64,000 nt of DNA from Prunella strophiata (lineage: Eukaryota; Chordata; Aves; Passeriformes; Prunellidae): assembly GCA_036583965.1 (NCBI GenBank), contig JAZBQD010000015.1, positions 86,616,809 through 86,680,808 on the forward strand. Reading direction: 5' to 3'. Both the position numbers and the translations under genes were made by a program. This document shows, in pieces, positions 47,712 through 62,400 of this stretch (its first letter is position 1; each line of letters begins with the position of its first letter). The notes under the pieces are model-generated. The model saw only the letters and a list, made by a program, of their open reading frames with translations. It made no database searches and had not been told where the DNA came from.

Positions 47712-49801
47712 AAGAAATCTCTCCTTTTGATAATGTATCTATGTGCTTTGGGGAGTTAGAAATTGATCTTTTGGCAAACATGCACCTAAACCAAGTTTCC
47801 ATGCAGATTCCATGTCTCATGAATAATGTCACCTTTACGCAATTCCATTTGTGCCAGTGGTACTTTTTGTGGGTGTTTCCACACCCAAACCAGACCAGAA
47901 CATTGGGAATAGGAACTGTGGAGCCAGCAAACATGCCCTGTCATTGCTGAGAGTGGAGAACCAGCAGAGTCAAACCAACAGCTCCCACAGGCAGATAGAA
48001 ACTACCACAGAAAAGAGCAAGGCCAGAAGGGACTTGGCACAGACCTCCCCTGACTTAATTCCCATTTTCTGCTAAAGCAGCTGGTGGCAGAAAGCCAACC
48101 CCATCCTTCAGTATCTGTTCCTGTGTTATCTTTCCTTCTGCTGAAAGGGAAGCAGATGACTTTGTGGCTTGAAGGTTGAGAAACTTCCACACTTTCCTCT
48201 GTGGAGTGTGAGTTTGGGTGGCCTCCACATGAGTCAGGGCACAGGGCTGTCTTAACAACCAGTCCTTAGGCATCTTAATGGCTCTCTCAGTATTAATCTC
48301 AGAGAGATTTAAGAGAAACAGTGGCTACTAAAGGCAGAGCTTTTGCCTTGCTGCACACGTGGCACCTGTGAGTACAAATTGTGGGTACAAGTGTTTCCTC
48401 ACCCTGAAGAAGCAGATCCCTTTGAGCTTGCTCATTGCCCCCAAAACAGCAAAGCACACTCTGCTTCAGGTCTCTGAGCTCCAGGCCAGGCTTTGGCTGG
48501 TCACCTCAGAATGGCAGACTGACCCAAGGATGTTATGCTTGGTCTTTGCCAAAACATGCCTGCACTCCATCTTGCTCATGGCTGTAACCACAGTGCCCCA
48601 CACCAGCTGTAATCCCTCTCATCCACATCTGCAATATCCACCTTCACTGCTGAATTTTTTCTTGTTTTTTTACAGGTGTGAATCTATAGACAACCCTTCC
48701 TGCTTCTGCTTGTCTGAAACAATAGCTTAGGGACTGGTAAAATTATCTCACACATAAGGGAAAACACAAAGGATGATAACCCAATGCAATTAAAGGAAAA
48801 ATTTAAATTTACTTTTGGATCTTCTAGCATCCACCTTTCTAAAAATTGTGATACAAAATGAAGATCAAACTGTAAAAGATTTGCATTTGTGTTTTCATTC
48901 TATTTTCCTAGCTAACAAAAAATACCCTCCCTTTTATTTTTCCCTTGTTCCTCCAAAAGATTGTGTTTTAACTTGTGATACTGATGTATCACAAAGAGAG
49001 CTCTGATGGCTCTCTGAAAATGCCAGATTTTAGATGTAGTGAAGTAGAAGGGCAAGTTCTGCCTCATACTGACAAATTTATAATAATGCATGACCAAAGC
49101 CCAGCATGTATTGCTTTACTGCAGTTACATTTAAGAACTGAGTTGTGCAACACTTTACTTTATGTAAACTCCTAAAATGGATTGCCTGGCTTTGGGGATT
49201 GCTGCCAAAAGCAGGCACTTTGCAAGCACCTCAGTTCTGTGTAACAAGCCTTTACAACCAGGAGATGCTGGAGGAACAGTTTTCTCTCAAGCCTGATCAG
49301 TTGTGGGTTGATGGTTGGTGACTCACATTGGAAATGAGAGTTTGAGCTGTCTTCAGCTGGGTAGCCAACATACTCCAGACTTCTCACTTCTGATAAAAGG
49401 GCACTAATATTTAGCTTCCTTCTGCTTTGGGATTTTAAATTTTGTTTAACAAGAGGTCTATTTTCCCTTGGTTTTGTAGTTCTGCTCATCCCACACATGG
49501 GAATAAGGATGGAGGAATAGCTGCTCTGTGGTTTCCGTCAGGATTCAAATCAGCTTGAAACATCAGCAATACCACAGGTGAGAAAGCACTAAGAGGCAAA
49601 AGAATTTTAGCGACAACATTGTAAGTATGTGAGCTATTTCAGACATCAGTCTTGTTTCTGGACTATGCAACCTGCTAGGAGTCATAGAAAATATGAACTG
49701 ATCACATAAAATGAGGCAAGACTTGTTTTACCAGTCACGCTACTGTCAGATCAGTTATTGTGAGATAAATTGCTTTGCAAAATTAATCAGCTGTTCAAGG
49801 T

Positions 49802-49838
49802 GTTTTTTTTTTTGTTTTTGTTTTTGTTTTTTTTTTTT
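49802..49838. repeat. T-rich tract with (GTTTTT) units
   Basis: T runs interrupted by single G. Confidence 0.85.
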
Positions 49839-52800
49839 AATGTACAAGGAAAAGGAATTTGGAAGATTTCTGCACTACAATTGCATGGGTTAGAAGAAAA
49901 GTGATTTAAGAACCCATTAATATTTACTTGATTTTACAAAACCCTTTCATAATTGAAGTGCTTGAAAGCATTCCACTCTTTACACATTTTTCATTTCTCG
50001 ATCTTATCAAAGGCTGAGGGTCACAGTGTCTCCAAGTGAAAAATACCCCTTCTTGAATGACTGCATGATTTCCCTTCTACAATTCCCAAGCTTCTTTTTT
50101 CTCTGTTCTTTGTGAACATACTGAGTAGCCACTAAAATAATGCAAGCCAATTTCAGCTCTTAAAATAGATCCTATATGGCCTTAAAAGAAGAGTAAAAAG
50201 GAAGAGTTGCTGCTGTGGCCCAATTTGCAGCATCTGTCAGTCATGTACACTCCCAAGAACCATATCTTTATAATCCATCCTCTTGCTTGTTATCAGAATT
50301 TCAAAATGAAACTGTCACCAAAGCAGATCAGTGCAATCCTTTTAAAAGTAATCCTGCTCAATTCTACCTGCTACACAGGGGAACATCAGCTTAACTTGTA
50401 ATTAAAGAAGATTTCTCTAGGGAGACCTCAGATGTGGCCTGCCAGTTCCCAGCAAAATGGTAGCAATTACTGACCTCATTTTCCTTTGCTCTAACAATCA
50501 GACTTAAAATGACAGAATGACCTGAGCCTGGAGCATAATTCCTGACAGCGACGATGTGACAAGAATGTATGATGTGAGGGAATAAACAAAAAGGAAATCA
50601 GTTAAAAATTAAACAGTAGATAAAAATTCTGCCTCCTTCTAACAGCCTGAGTGAATATATAACTTTCTCAAGCAAAGCAACAATCCTTGGGAATTGTTTC
50701 TGGCTTGAATAACAGAAAGTTTCCTTTGGAGCAGGCAGGTCTTAAAGTTACAAGCAAAGAACTCCAATGAGTTTTTTTAGAGAGAAGTTAATTCTGTTTC
50801 GGTTGCTTTCTTAATTGTCTGTTCAGCTCTTGTTGACTTTACGAGGCGTTGGGAAGACAGATCAGTGTCAGAATTAATTTTACATCAGCAAATGAAAGCC
50901 TGCACAGCTTAACTTACCTGCTTCCAAACTAGGCTTGATAAAGGATGCCTAACCAAACTGTGTCTGAAGAACCAGTATACAATTTCGCCTTATATAAGAG
51001 CAGGACAGCCAGCTGCACTTTGAGGAGCACAGGGAAATAATTCTACCAAAACAAAGGAGGCAATAACCCTTTTTCAGGCTTTGGATTTACCAGATTATTT
51101 AGTTTTGGAACAGAATATTCCCAAATATATACTGGGTGTAGAGTGTTTGCCCAAAATTTGCCACATGTGCTACTACACAGTTTTTGCAGCAAAGCTTTTG
51201 CATCCTACATTTAGACCCATACAATAAATAAACCAAAAGGGCACAGGGAGCAAATGAAATGGTAGAGGAGAATTACAATGACAAGTTTACACTGGCAGCT
51301 CAGTTTTCTCAGTATGCCATACCGTGATAAGTTTGTTTTCCTCACTATTTGCAGACAGATTTTGTTGTTGCTGAGAAGCTGATTCCATAAGTTAGTATAA
51401 TGCATGCAGGACTTTATTTTGTGCTTTGCATACACAATTGATCATTTTTCTGGAGAAAGAAACAGGGACAAGCTGACAACATATCCTTTCTGGTACTGTG
51501 AAAATCTCTTCATTTTCTATGGTAACAAACTTCACGATGTAAGATGAATAGATCCTCAGCCTCTGCACACGATCTCATGGCTTGTTGGACAAAGAACATT
51601 AAAAAAAACCAAAAACTAACTAAAACAAAACCTACCCAAAAAACCCAAAAGCAAGAGCTCTGATTTTCCCACAATCCTGGCAGTGCAGGAGGACAAAGGG
51701 CACTCTATGCCAAAGAAGTAGGTTTCTTGGTTGCCGTCCCAGATGTCTGCAACTGTGTCCCCACAGCAGGGATTAATGTGCAAGGGACTGCCTGCCCCTA
51801 CTGATAGAGGCAGGAGGATCAAAAAGGATTTTATAAAATGTGTTCCCTGGCTGGGGCTTTCCCCCAATGAACAGTTTTGCCTGAGTTTCTTAATCAGCTC
51901 ATACCAGAGCTGGGGGGTCCTTGGCTGCTGGCAGGAGAGACAAGGCAGGAGTATTTGAAAATCTGTGTGGGTAGCATTTCTAGCTCCTCTGGGCACACTT
52001 AAAAGTAGGGCTGTGTGTTTTTCTCTTTAAAGGACAAGAAATTAAATTAAATTAAAATACTAAAATGTAAACATATAAGAATTAAATAAAGGGTGCTTTT
52101 AATGTCTCGTAATCTTTGACAGGCAGCCCTTCAGAAGACTGTAAGTCAAGAACTCAACTTGTAAAATATTAACTAAATAATTGCTTAATTCAGACTTTTT
52201 CCTGCAGTCTTGATTCCCTTTATAGACACACTTTTGCCAAAGACAAGAGTGGTAGAAGATTGAATACAGCCTCTGAAGCATGTAAAAAAAAAGAAAAACC
52301 GTAAGAGATGTTGTGAAAACTGACAACTCCCTACATAATTAGCACTTGTTTCAAATCAGTTACAAAAGTCTCATTGCCAGGATGTATGAAGTAGAATGCA
52401 CTTCTAACATATAAAATGCTACAGGTATTGTATCTAAGAAAACAAATGAAATGCAGCAGATTTTGTTTTGCATCACTTAACCATGTACAGTACATATAGT
52501 CAATATCTTATGAATTTGTGAAATTCATTAGTATTATTTTCATACTCCCGAAGTAAAGTTGCAATAGCTAGAGACTGTGCACAGAAGCCTGTTTTAAATA
52601 GAAAAGGTTCCATGTGTACATAGAAAATTGTAACATAGGATTATTTTTTCCAAAACAAATAATGGTCCTGAAAATACTTTCATCCTCATGACTGAAACAG
52701 TCTCCAGTTGATGCCCTGAACTCCTTATAAACATACAGAAAAACTAAATCAGAGCTAAACATCTGTGGCATTTTAAGTACCATGAAAGCCACTGTGCTGG

Positions 52801-55115
52801 CTGGAGAGTTGGACTGCCATGCCCTGGCTTCTCAGCTGTGCTTCCCCTGGGCTGGGAATGCCACTGCAGGGCTGTGGGCAGTGCTGGTTTACAGCTGTTA
52901 CCTATTTCAGATAAAGGGATTGGTTAATTGAAACTATCCAAATGAGCTCTTAAAATACAAGTTCATGGGAGCTGTGCAGGACAGTGACCTGCAGCAAAGG
53001 AATGGTGCTGTGCTTTGGAGCTGGCACATCTGGAACAGGAGCAGAGAGGTGCTCATATCTTTGGCCAGCTTTTGTAGTGATTTCTTTAGTACAGATACCC
53101 TGAACCAAACCCCCTCTGCCCTGCAGTTTTACTGAACTAAGCCACCAAGTTCTTGTTTCCATAAATCTACACAATCTAGAAGGTAAATGCATATTTTCAA
53201 GCTTTTCACTGTAACAGTAAAACCTGAATTATATTTAAAACTAATACCTCTAAATGATGATTTTTACTGACTTCTGTAAATTCAGAAAGGTACAAAGTGG
53301 GATTAAAACCCACAAAAGCATGTCTATAATAATGCTTATTATTATAACTTTGGTTTTTTTTTCCCCCAAACCCTCTACTGAGTGTCTTATTTATACATTA
53401 AATCTACTAAGATGAATTCTGCCCAGCTGTTTTTCCTTTGTGGAAAATTGCACCAATAAACACTTAGTCAAACTGGGCTAAGTACCTGCCCAAAGGCAAA
53501 ATCTGCCCTGATACATATTCTGTTTAACCTGCTCAAGTTGTTGAATTATACAAGGACATTAAACCAGGACAAATTCCCACCCCCTGCCCCTGAAAGAAGC
53601 AGGAGATTTATGAGGGGAGCATGTCCATAGCACAATTATAACCCAACAGGTTATGGGTAAATGCCATGCTGGCTGCTGGAGAGACCAGCAGAGTTCCACA
53701 CAGATGTAAGTGTCCCCTTTGCCTGACTCACTGCCAGCAGTAGAGCCTTTGTATCTTAATTTCTCTTCAAAAACAGGGAATGCAGGACTCTGGCAAGATA
53801 ACCAAGTTTGAGGTATGTGTGTGCATGTTTTCTATCTGTTGCTCTCCATGCAGGAACTGGTAACATAGGTCATGTTGTATCCTGCTTTAGCCACATCCTT
53901 AAAAGTAACAGCACTCAGCTGTTCTTGTTCTTAACAGCTTGGGTGAAGGAGATCTGGGTGTGTTCTTTTGCTCACTAGAGAAATGTTTTTTCTTGGTTTG
54001 CAGTCATTTGCTGGGCCATTTCTTTGGTAGTTTCTGCCCAAATTGATAGAACCTTTCCTGAGCTATTTATAGAGATGTAAATTGGACAAGGGGAAGGAAA
54101 AGAATTTGAAGGAGGGGGAGGTGTTTGTAGCATGCTGCTGAGGATTAGAGAGTTCACATCCCAGCTTCTAAGGTTTCAGCCTTAATCTTCCAACACATGC
54201 AAAGCCTTTCAATTTCACTTCGAGGTCATTACCCATGTACAAAACTGTCCAACTGCTGTGTGACAAACGTGGGCACAAAATTCAGTACAGGAAGCTTTTC
54301 AATTGGCAGTGTAAATTGTTCTGGGAAAGAAGTATGAAGTTTCCAGTAAAAAATACCTATTTCTAAAATCTGTACCTTAGATTTTAAATCAAGCAGATTT
54401 CAAGCTTGTGAGTTGTGATAGACATTTATCTCCTAATTTATCATTTGATGGTAGACACCATTTACCAGTAACTGCTGACTGAAAGAAGAAAAGTAAAACC
54501 CAAAAAAATCTGAAGGGTAAGCATGTCACGATATCTAATAATATGTAAAGAAAAGGTGACTAGAAAACATGCAGTACTTCAGTGGGTATTGCTGGTCTTG
54601 CAATACATCTCGTGCCTTTGTAATTATGTCCAGTATTAGAAGATCAGCTTTCTTGGTGGAGGCTTTTCACACAGCTAGCTTTCTTCAGCGTTCAGGAAGA
54701 TCATCTGATAGGATCAGCCTAAGCTGACCTGGAAAGTCAAGTGCCATTGAAGTTGGGAATTTCCATGTGACATAACAGCTCCATGAGAGCGCTGCACCGC
54801 TGTGGCTGGCACACCCATCCAGGCTGAACAAATTGCTTCTCAGAAGAAGCAGCCATTGTAAAGAGAGACATCATTTGGAAAAATTTTGGTTCCCTTGATA
54901 GTTAAACATCAATGAGGTTCAGTGCTGCTCTGTAGTGGACAGGTAGCAGGTGGGAGAAAAACAGAGTTGCTGGCAAGGTCAGCTTGAAGTATCTGAGACC
55001 TGATATACATCGCATGCACTGATCAAGTACCGCTTTCCAGAAAATGAATATCCTCACCAGCTTAGGTTTCCAAGAAGGATAAGCATCACCTCTTACTTTG
55101 CATCATATGTGTGTT

Positions 55116-55195
55116 GTTAGGAATAACTATTTGAAGAGATGACAATTTCTTACAAGTTAGGAATACCTATTTGAAGAGATGACAATTTCTTACAA
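55116..55195. repeat. Tandem duplication, 2 x 40 bases
   Basis: Two copies of a unit starting GTTAGGAATA and ending TTTCTTACAA, with a single A/C difference near the start, so the duplication is recent. In ELOVL2 intron 1. Confidence 0.93.
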
Positions 55196-57833
55196 GTAAA
55201 CGTAATAAATATGTTTGTTTTACAGGAGAAGTTAGAAACAGCACTGATGGCACTTTGTAGCTGATTCAAGCTTCAGTACAGATAACCTTAAAAACTGATA
55301 AAATGAGAACCTTCTGTACTCAAGAAAAAAACCCAAAAAACACCAACTAAGGGAGAAAAACCAACGAGCAGACACAGAAATTGTTTGCTGGTGAAATGCA
55401 TTGTCTGAAAGAGTGGCAAAGGTAATAAAGGTAAATCTAGTTATTTAATATCATTCAGTACTAAGATGTTTCAGACAAAAAAGGAGTACTAAGAAGCTTT
55501 CCACTGGAAAACCAACTATAGCAAGAAATATATACCTCTAAGTCTGTGTGATCTATAAATGTGGTGAGGGAGTAAATGTGTGACAGTTGTGAGAGTTAGG
55601 TAAGCAAGTAAAATAAAAGAATTTCAAGTATCACTGATTTTAAAGAAAATCCATCTATTTCAAATGGTTTTTTTAATGAAGGTTATAAGAAAGAAAGCAG
55701 GAGGTGATGTCTGAAGATGTCCCCTAGTACTTTCCCCAGTTGGGTATAAACACTGTGTTATTTGAGGTCCTAATTGAAATCAAAAGCTTCCTTCATTCTG
55801 ACTGGGTATATGTCTCTTTCCTAATTTAAACTCAGTTACCTGCAGTATTAACCTGAGGAGTTGATCAACTGTATATCATCAAAATATATCCTAAACTGGC
55901 TTATGGAGTCAAATGCATGATCATTTCAGGTAAACAAGTTCTCAAACCCCATTAATGCCAGATTGATTAATTAAGTGCCACAGGTATTTAATCATCTCAC
56001 ATTGCTTTCTACTTTGTTATTGAGTTCAGTGTTCTTAATTTACATTGATTCATTATTTGAATATTATTGTACCCTCTTTGCTTAAACAACCACCTTAATT
56101 GCATTTAATGAAAGCCTCTGAGGATTACACTTACACCAGAGTCTTATCAGTGCTGTTCATATTTGGAGGTGGAACAGTGGGGCTATGCCTTTGTAAAAGA
56201 AGCAAGAACACATGAAACCCCAAATTTGCTGAAGACCAGGGGACTAGTATGGATTTCTCATTTTCAGCTGATCAGGATGTTCCTTATCCTACTGAGTGCT
56301 CAAGAGCTGTTGGGTTTATGAAGTGTTTGCAGTATGTACATCAAGCTTCAGCAAGACGTGAGGTTTAACAAGCCAGAATATTGAAATACTCACACTTCTT
56401 TAAACTCAGGAAAACACATCTGGGGGAAAAATGGGACAGTGCTGTCTTGTTTCCCTTCTACACCTGTCTTAATGAGATTGCTCTCTGTCTTGGCTTTCAA
56501 CTTTGTACCTTTCCATCAAAACACTTTCTGATCTAAATTCTGACATCTCCCAAATGTGACTGGCAAACAGAAGAAAATTACTTGCTGATTGATAACAAAG
56601 AATCAATCAATTTTTATTTTGTGGAAAAAAAAATTCTATTAAATGTAGTCCTGGAGGGACATTTTAGTTATACCAGATTTGAAATAAAATTATGCTGCTA
56701 ATTTAGTAAATGTAAAATGGGAAAAAAATGGTTCTTTTTCTCCAGGGTAGGTTATGAGATATATTTTTGGCTTTTCTTTAAGTTATTGTAAGCAAAATAA
56801 CTCTTATCTAGTCTTTTATCTTTGAAGGGTTTTTGCAGATACTATTAAAATGGACGCTTTCAAAGGCTACAGCAGTAAGGAAGAAATAACTGCATTCAAC
56901 CCAGAAGGTTTCCATTTCAGTTTTCATTGAAATGGAGAGGTATTTCTATTTTGCAGAACAATAAAGCTAAATGCTACCTCTTCTGTTGCCTTGCCAGTTT
57001 TAAGGACAAGTTTCAAATGTATTTCAGCACCAAGAAATCACAAGCTGTATCTCAGTTTTCAAAGGAGAGCTTGAAGATGCTCTGATGCTTTTGACACATA
57101 CTAAAAAAAAAAAAAAAAGAAAACAACTTAGAGAGAATATGTAACTAAATTTCTGCCTGAAAAAAGAGCCCTGGAAATTGAAAAGAATGCTATAAAACTA
57201 GAGACGTGATGTACTTAATTTTTCTGGTTCTGTGGAAGGACTGATTGAGCAGTTCTTTCTCATGGTTCTTACTCATCAAGCTGCCAGATAAAGCCAATAG
57301 CTCCAGTATTTCAACAGGAAAAATTTCCAGTGTTGCTTTTAAGGGTGAATCCAGATTCTTCTAACACATTTTTCAGTGGACGTACCTAATTTTTGGGAGA
57401 TTTGGATTTCTTAGGTAACTCATGTAAATAAGCTGTCTACTACTGTGAGAGTGATGATCACTGCTGACTGGAAGACATCTCTCATTTCTGCTTCCAGTAG
57501 CAGCAGGAAGTGGGAAGAAGAAAGGAACCTATAAAGACACTATTAATCTGAACTGGGTTTTGATACATTTGTTTTCTAGGTCTTTGATTTTCCTTTTCCT
57601 CCATTAACTTGAAAATATGGAGTTTTGTCTGGCTTCATGTATATTCTTCTATCAGTGTTAAAAGATATGTCTTGGACAGAAGTCAAGTAAAGTGGGTACT
57701 CCTAGGTAAGAAGGGCTGATTTTAAGATTTAAATCCACAGTACAGTCTGGTGTAACAGCAAAGCAACGCTGAGATGCTACTCTAGGAAGGCACATAATAC
57801 TAATAGCTGAGAGGACAGATGCAGCTGGTTCTA

Positions 57834-57862
57834 AAAAATATCCCATTGCATGGGATATTTTT
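57834..57862. repeat. Perfect inverted repeat, 13-base arms, 3-base loop
   Basis: Arm AAAAATATCCCAT, loop TGC, arm ATGGGATATTTTT. No flanking element recognised. Confidence 0.92.
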
Positions 57863-59414
57863 CATATCACAAAAGCATCTGTATGTGGGGAGGAGGATAA
57901 TTTTGAGTAGCCAGTCATAATGCAAATTGTGTAAACTACTTAGTACATAAAGATTTTAAAATAACAAATTGACAAGGATATAGATATAAAAACAGACTTA
58001 ATGATTTTCCTTCCTGGAATTGCATGGACTATTGACAACCTCTGAAAAAAATTACACCACATGCACAGTAAAACATGGTTCTGACACAAATACCAACTCC
58101 TGCCAGATCAGAACTTGCACAGCCTCACAGCTAATCTTTTAAACTCCAGCAGAAGTAACTTGGCTGGCTGCAGCCAGAAACTGGAGAGAAAGCAGGTGTG
58201 GACAGTAATATTCAGAACTGCCTTACCAAGAGATGTGCCAATTCCCTGACAAGGAAATCACTCTCAAAAAGTTTGCCAACCATTTATTCCTTGCCAACTT
58301 GAAGGCACTTTGCTTTTTGGAACAGTTTTATCCATGCTCACAGAAAAATGCAAGAAACAGTATTGTTTCACTTCTAGTTGGATGTGAAAATGCAAGTGTA
58401 ATATAAGGAAATAAGGAAACAGAAGCTGATGCTTGTTTTCCAAAGTGTCATTTGAGAACACAAAACAACAATTAAAGAAGGAAATATCTTCTTCTAGTAA
58501 CTGGTCCTTAACTTTTTTTTCTTCCTTCCATGTCTCCCTTAAATCCTGGAGGGCAAAACCCTGTATTTCAAATGCTAATTCATGTTTTGGACTTCAGTCA
58601 TGTTTAAAGAAGACTGGACAAGGAGAGGAAAGGAAATGACAGTTGATTTTCAAGCTTAATAAAGAAGAAAACAGAGGGTAGGGAAGTCCTCTTATGTCTC
58701 CTCCTCCAAAACAATTCTAAATTTACCTCTTTTAAACCCTAAATGAACCCTAATGAACTCCAAGGACACTTCTTCTTAAAATTGTATGAAACCCAAATAA
58801 CAGAGCACTGTCTGCTGGCACAGGATAAGAGGGTGCACAAACCAATTAGCTCCCTTTCTCCATCAGCCCCAACAGTGGGTATCCTAGAGTTTAATCCACA
58901 CATAACTGGAATTTTAAAGCCCAGACTCTTAAACCCATTACACCATGGAAACACCCAGACTGACACTTTGCTCAGAATAAAAATGCTAATGATTGTGCTG
59001 CATGGTAATGCCCTAATGATACAAAATGTCTGTAAACTGCCTCAGTTATTGTCACATAGAGGAAATAACAACAGCTGCAGACTTTTATCATGTGTGTCAG
59101 TCAGTCCCCCTGTCAGGCTGCTGTACCCCATTGTCTTTGCTGGCTAAAAAGTGTCATGAATGGTGACTACTGACTAGCATCCTGTAGGAGGTTCTTTAAG
59201 AACCAGGGGAAGAATGGTTTAGTTTTGGCTCCTAATGCTTGGATTTAGGACATTTATTTGAAACTTGGTCACCCTACTTGTAATTTCCATTCTTGCTGTG
59301 TTTGGTTTTCAAATGATGACACAGAATATGAACTATTTCTTGCTTCATTGCCATATCTGTCCTCTTTAGGGTGAAAAAAATCAAAATGTCTCCAAACAAT
59401 GATGAAAATTATCT

Positions 59415-59465
59415 TAATTTTTTATTATATAATAATAAATTATTATAGAATAATTTATTATTTAT
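59415..59465. repeat. AT-rich low-complexity patch
   Basis: Almost pure A/T with repeated TTATTA/TAATAA words. Confidence 0.75.
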
Positions 59466-62400
59466 TCATTATCTTTGTATACAAATTTATACCAGCCAGA
59501 GAGTGTTTGATTTCCTTCAGTATGGGGAGCTGACCTTTACCACTGTATCACAGTCAGTTTTGAAAAAAGGAAATTCAGTGCAGTTTAAAAGTCATTACCT
59601 AGATGAACTCAATATTTTAAATTGTCATTCAATTCTTGTTAGACTGACATCAAGTCAATGTACTTCCAGTATTAATGCCAATTGATGTTGTCATTTCTTG
59701 AAGATGTAGAGTTCTAATTACCCTCTTAAATCTGAATTTAACTAGTCTCAAAAACTAAAAGTGGCTTTTGCTGTTAGTTAGGTAGATAAGGAGCCTCACA
59801 GAAGTCATAAATATTCACTTCATTTCATATTGTACTCTACTTGTCAGCTGTGCAGCAGTCCCATGGGTAAAGATGCAGTCACTCAGGTATTGTGGCCCGT
59901 GTATTTAGCATATGACAAGGCAAGCCATGGAGGGTGTATGCAGATAATGGATTTACAAGCTCCACTGTTGCCAGGCACTCACAAATTGGCTGACAAATTT
60001 GGTGTGCTCGAAGTCTGAAGTGTGGCATTTACAATGTGACAGAGCTGCACGTCCCAGGGAGTTTCTTCTGTTACAGCTGGGCAATCCTCCTTGTACCTTT
60101 CCACCACTGCCTCACGAGGCAGGCTCATCCCAGCAGCTCTCTGGCTGGAACAAGCAGTTGTGCACTTAATTCCATCCTCATAATTTCCCTCCCTTCTCCA
60201 TTACCTTCTTTAATTACAAATCAGACTGCACTTGTGACATATTATTTATCATTGAATATAGACTTCAGACTCTGTTTGTATGAGGCTTAATAATGTCTCA
60301 GCTTTTAAATCAGTTTTACAGGCAGTGTTTAACAAAACTCTCATATAGCATGGCATGAAAGCATCAGGAAGAATTGTTACTCTATTTATTTACACTTGAA
60401 TTTTGCTTAGATCAGTGAATAAAATAGCCCTTTATTTTGCCTTACTTTGGACTTTACTAGTGCCTCAAGAAAATACTATTGCAGGTTTTTTCCCCCCAAC
60501 TTTTGATTGAGTCAGAGGTTCAAATTTAAAGTGTTGCACCTATGATTAACCTTTTTCTTCAATAGAGTCAAGAGATGCTATAAAGTCAAATGAATATGAA
60601 ATTGAGTGCCTGATGAACAAGAGGACTGTGCTTTTTTTCCACAGATCAGACTGCTTGTAATGAAGATACAATGATCAGTCTTCAAGAATCAAAGGGTCTT
60701 CCTAGAGATGAGAGGGATCAACACTAAGGGCAGCATGCAGGTTTTGGTAAGCAGGCATCTGTAACTATGCAAATGAATTGGTGGACTCTTACTTCAGTTC
60801 CTGGAAGGTTTTTTTCCTAATCAATTCCACCATGTACAAAAGGATTCAGTGTCTCTTCTTGAGTTTCTATGCAAGTTGAGTCTATTTTTTTCTGTTCTAT
60901 ATGCAGTGTCTCAGCATGTTTTCTCATAGCCTCTTAATTCTGTGTCAGCTGGCAAACCCCTGCCTTCCTGCTCTGGTTCTGGATGGCAGGGCTGCTGCAG
61001 TCTGTTCCCTCTTCACTCTGCTGGAGCTGGAGAGATCTTGTGGGTGCTGTAGCACTGGATGTTGTGTCATCAGGTATTTGTGCTGAGCTGATCTCAGTCT
61101 GCTGAAAAATGTTCTCTTCCAATTTGTGTGCCACTGTTCAGGGGCTAGAACACTGTCTTTGCAATCCTCTTTCTCATGCAGTATTGAGAGAAACTAACAA
61201 ACACCAATGGACATTGAGACAGGGGTTTATTTTGGCTACTGCCAAGAAAGAAAAGGCATTTTTTGCTCTCTCTAGGGCTCTTTGTGTATGTTCTGCAATC
61301 AGTGTATGCCCATATCAAGGTCCATATCCTGATATGGTGGCCATGATGCTTATGAATGCTTAGAAGAGTTAGGTGTCTTTCTGTGTTGACTTCAGATTAC
61401 AGGGGTATCAAAGCCTCTGGAGGAAATGAAAAGCATATTCTAGCTTCTGTCTCTCCCTCTACCACTGGATTCTTGTAGAGGTATAGATACTGGCACGGTA
61501 TCTATAATATCTAAATACAGTCTTCATGTTTATGCCTACCTCAGTGCTACCTAGTCTCTTTGTAAGCATAAGTTGCCATGACTGTGCAATGCAATACACC
61601 CTCTTACTCCATGAAAGTGGGATTTGACCCCACGGAAAATACACTGACAAATCAAAATGTGTAATCGGTTTAAAGTTCAAGGGTGCAGCCAAATCCTGAG
61701 CCAGTGTAATTTGACCTAGATTCACTGAAGCAAGGAGAGCTGCAGTGAACTACATAAACAGAAGAACCAAGCCACTCTGGTTGCCCTCATACAGTGAGGA
61801 TGATGAGGAAATACTTAATGCTTTATGATGGCAGTGGTTTGCTGCTTCAGCAAAATGTAGTTTCAAAACAAACAAACAAAAAAGTTCTCTTATGCAACTT
61901 TCTACCAACTTCTATCAAAATAATGGTGATTATTGAACACCCAGGATGCTGAAAAAACTCTCAGTTGAGTTTAAAGGACACTAGCAACCTAAACATGCTT
62001 ATTTCTATTTCTATACTAGTGAAGGGAGTGCTTAATCAATGTTCCCACCACTTGGGCCAAAAATCTGTTTGTCCTACATTTGCTCCTGATACCTTTGGTA
62101 GTATAGTCCAATGTCCCCATGACCCCTTGCCCCCAAGCTCCAGGTCCACCTAGAAATCGATGTGCTGTAACTTAACCCTGCATTAGCATCATTGCAACAG
62201 CTTTCATCAATAGCTCAGGTATTTGTTTCGGTAACTATTATTCCAAGGATGCTCTTTCCAGCTTTCAGAGCCAAAGAAACCTTCAGCTTTTGTACCACTT
62301 CAAGGACTTTCTCAGATTGGCAATTCTTCCTTCAGAATACCTTTATGTATGAGTAACAAAGCTTGGGAAATGTCAGCAGCTTTTGAACACTAAGATTACT

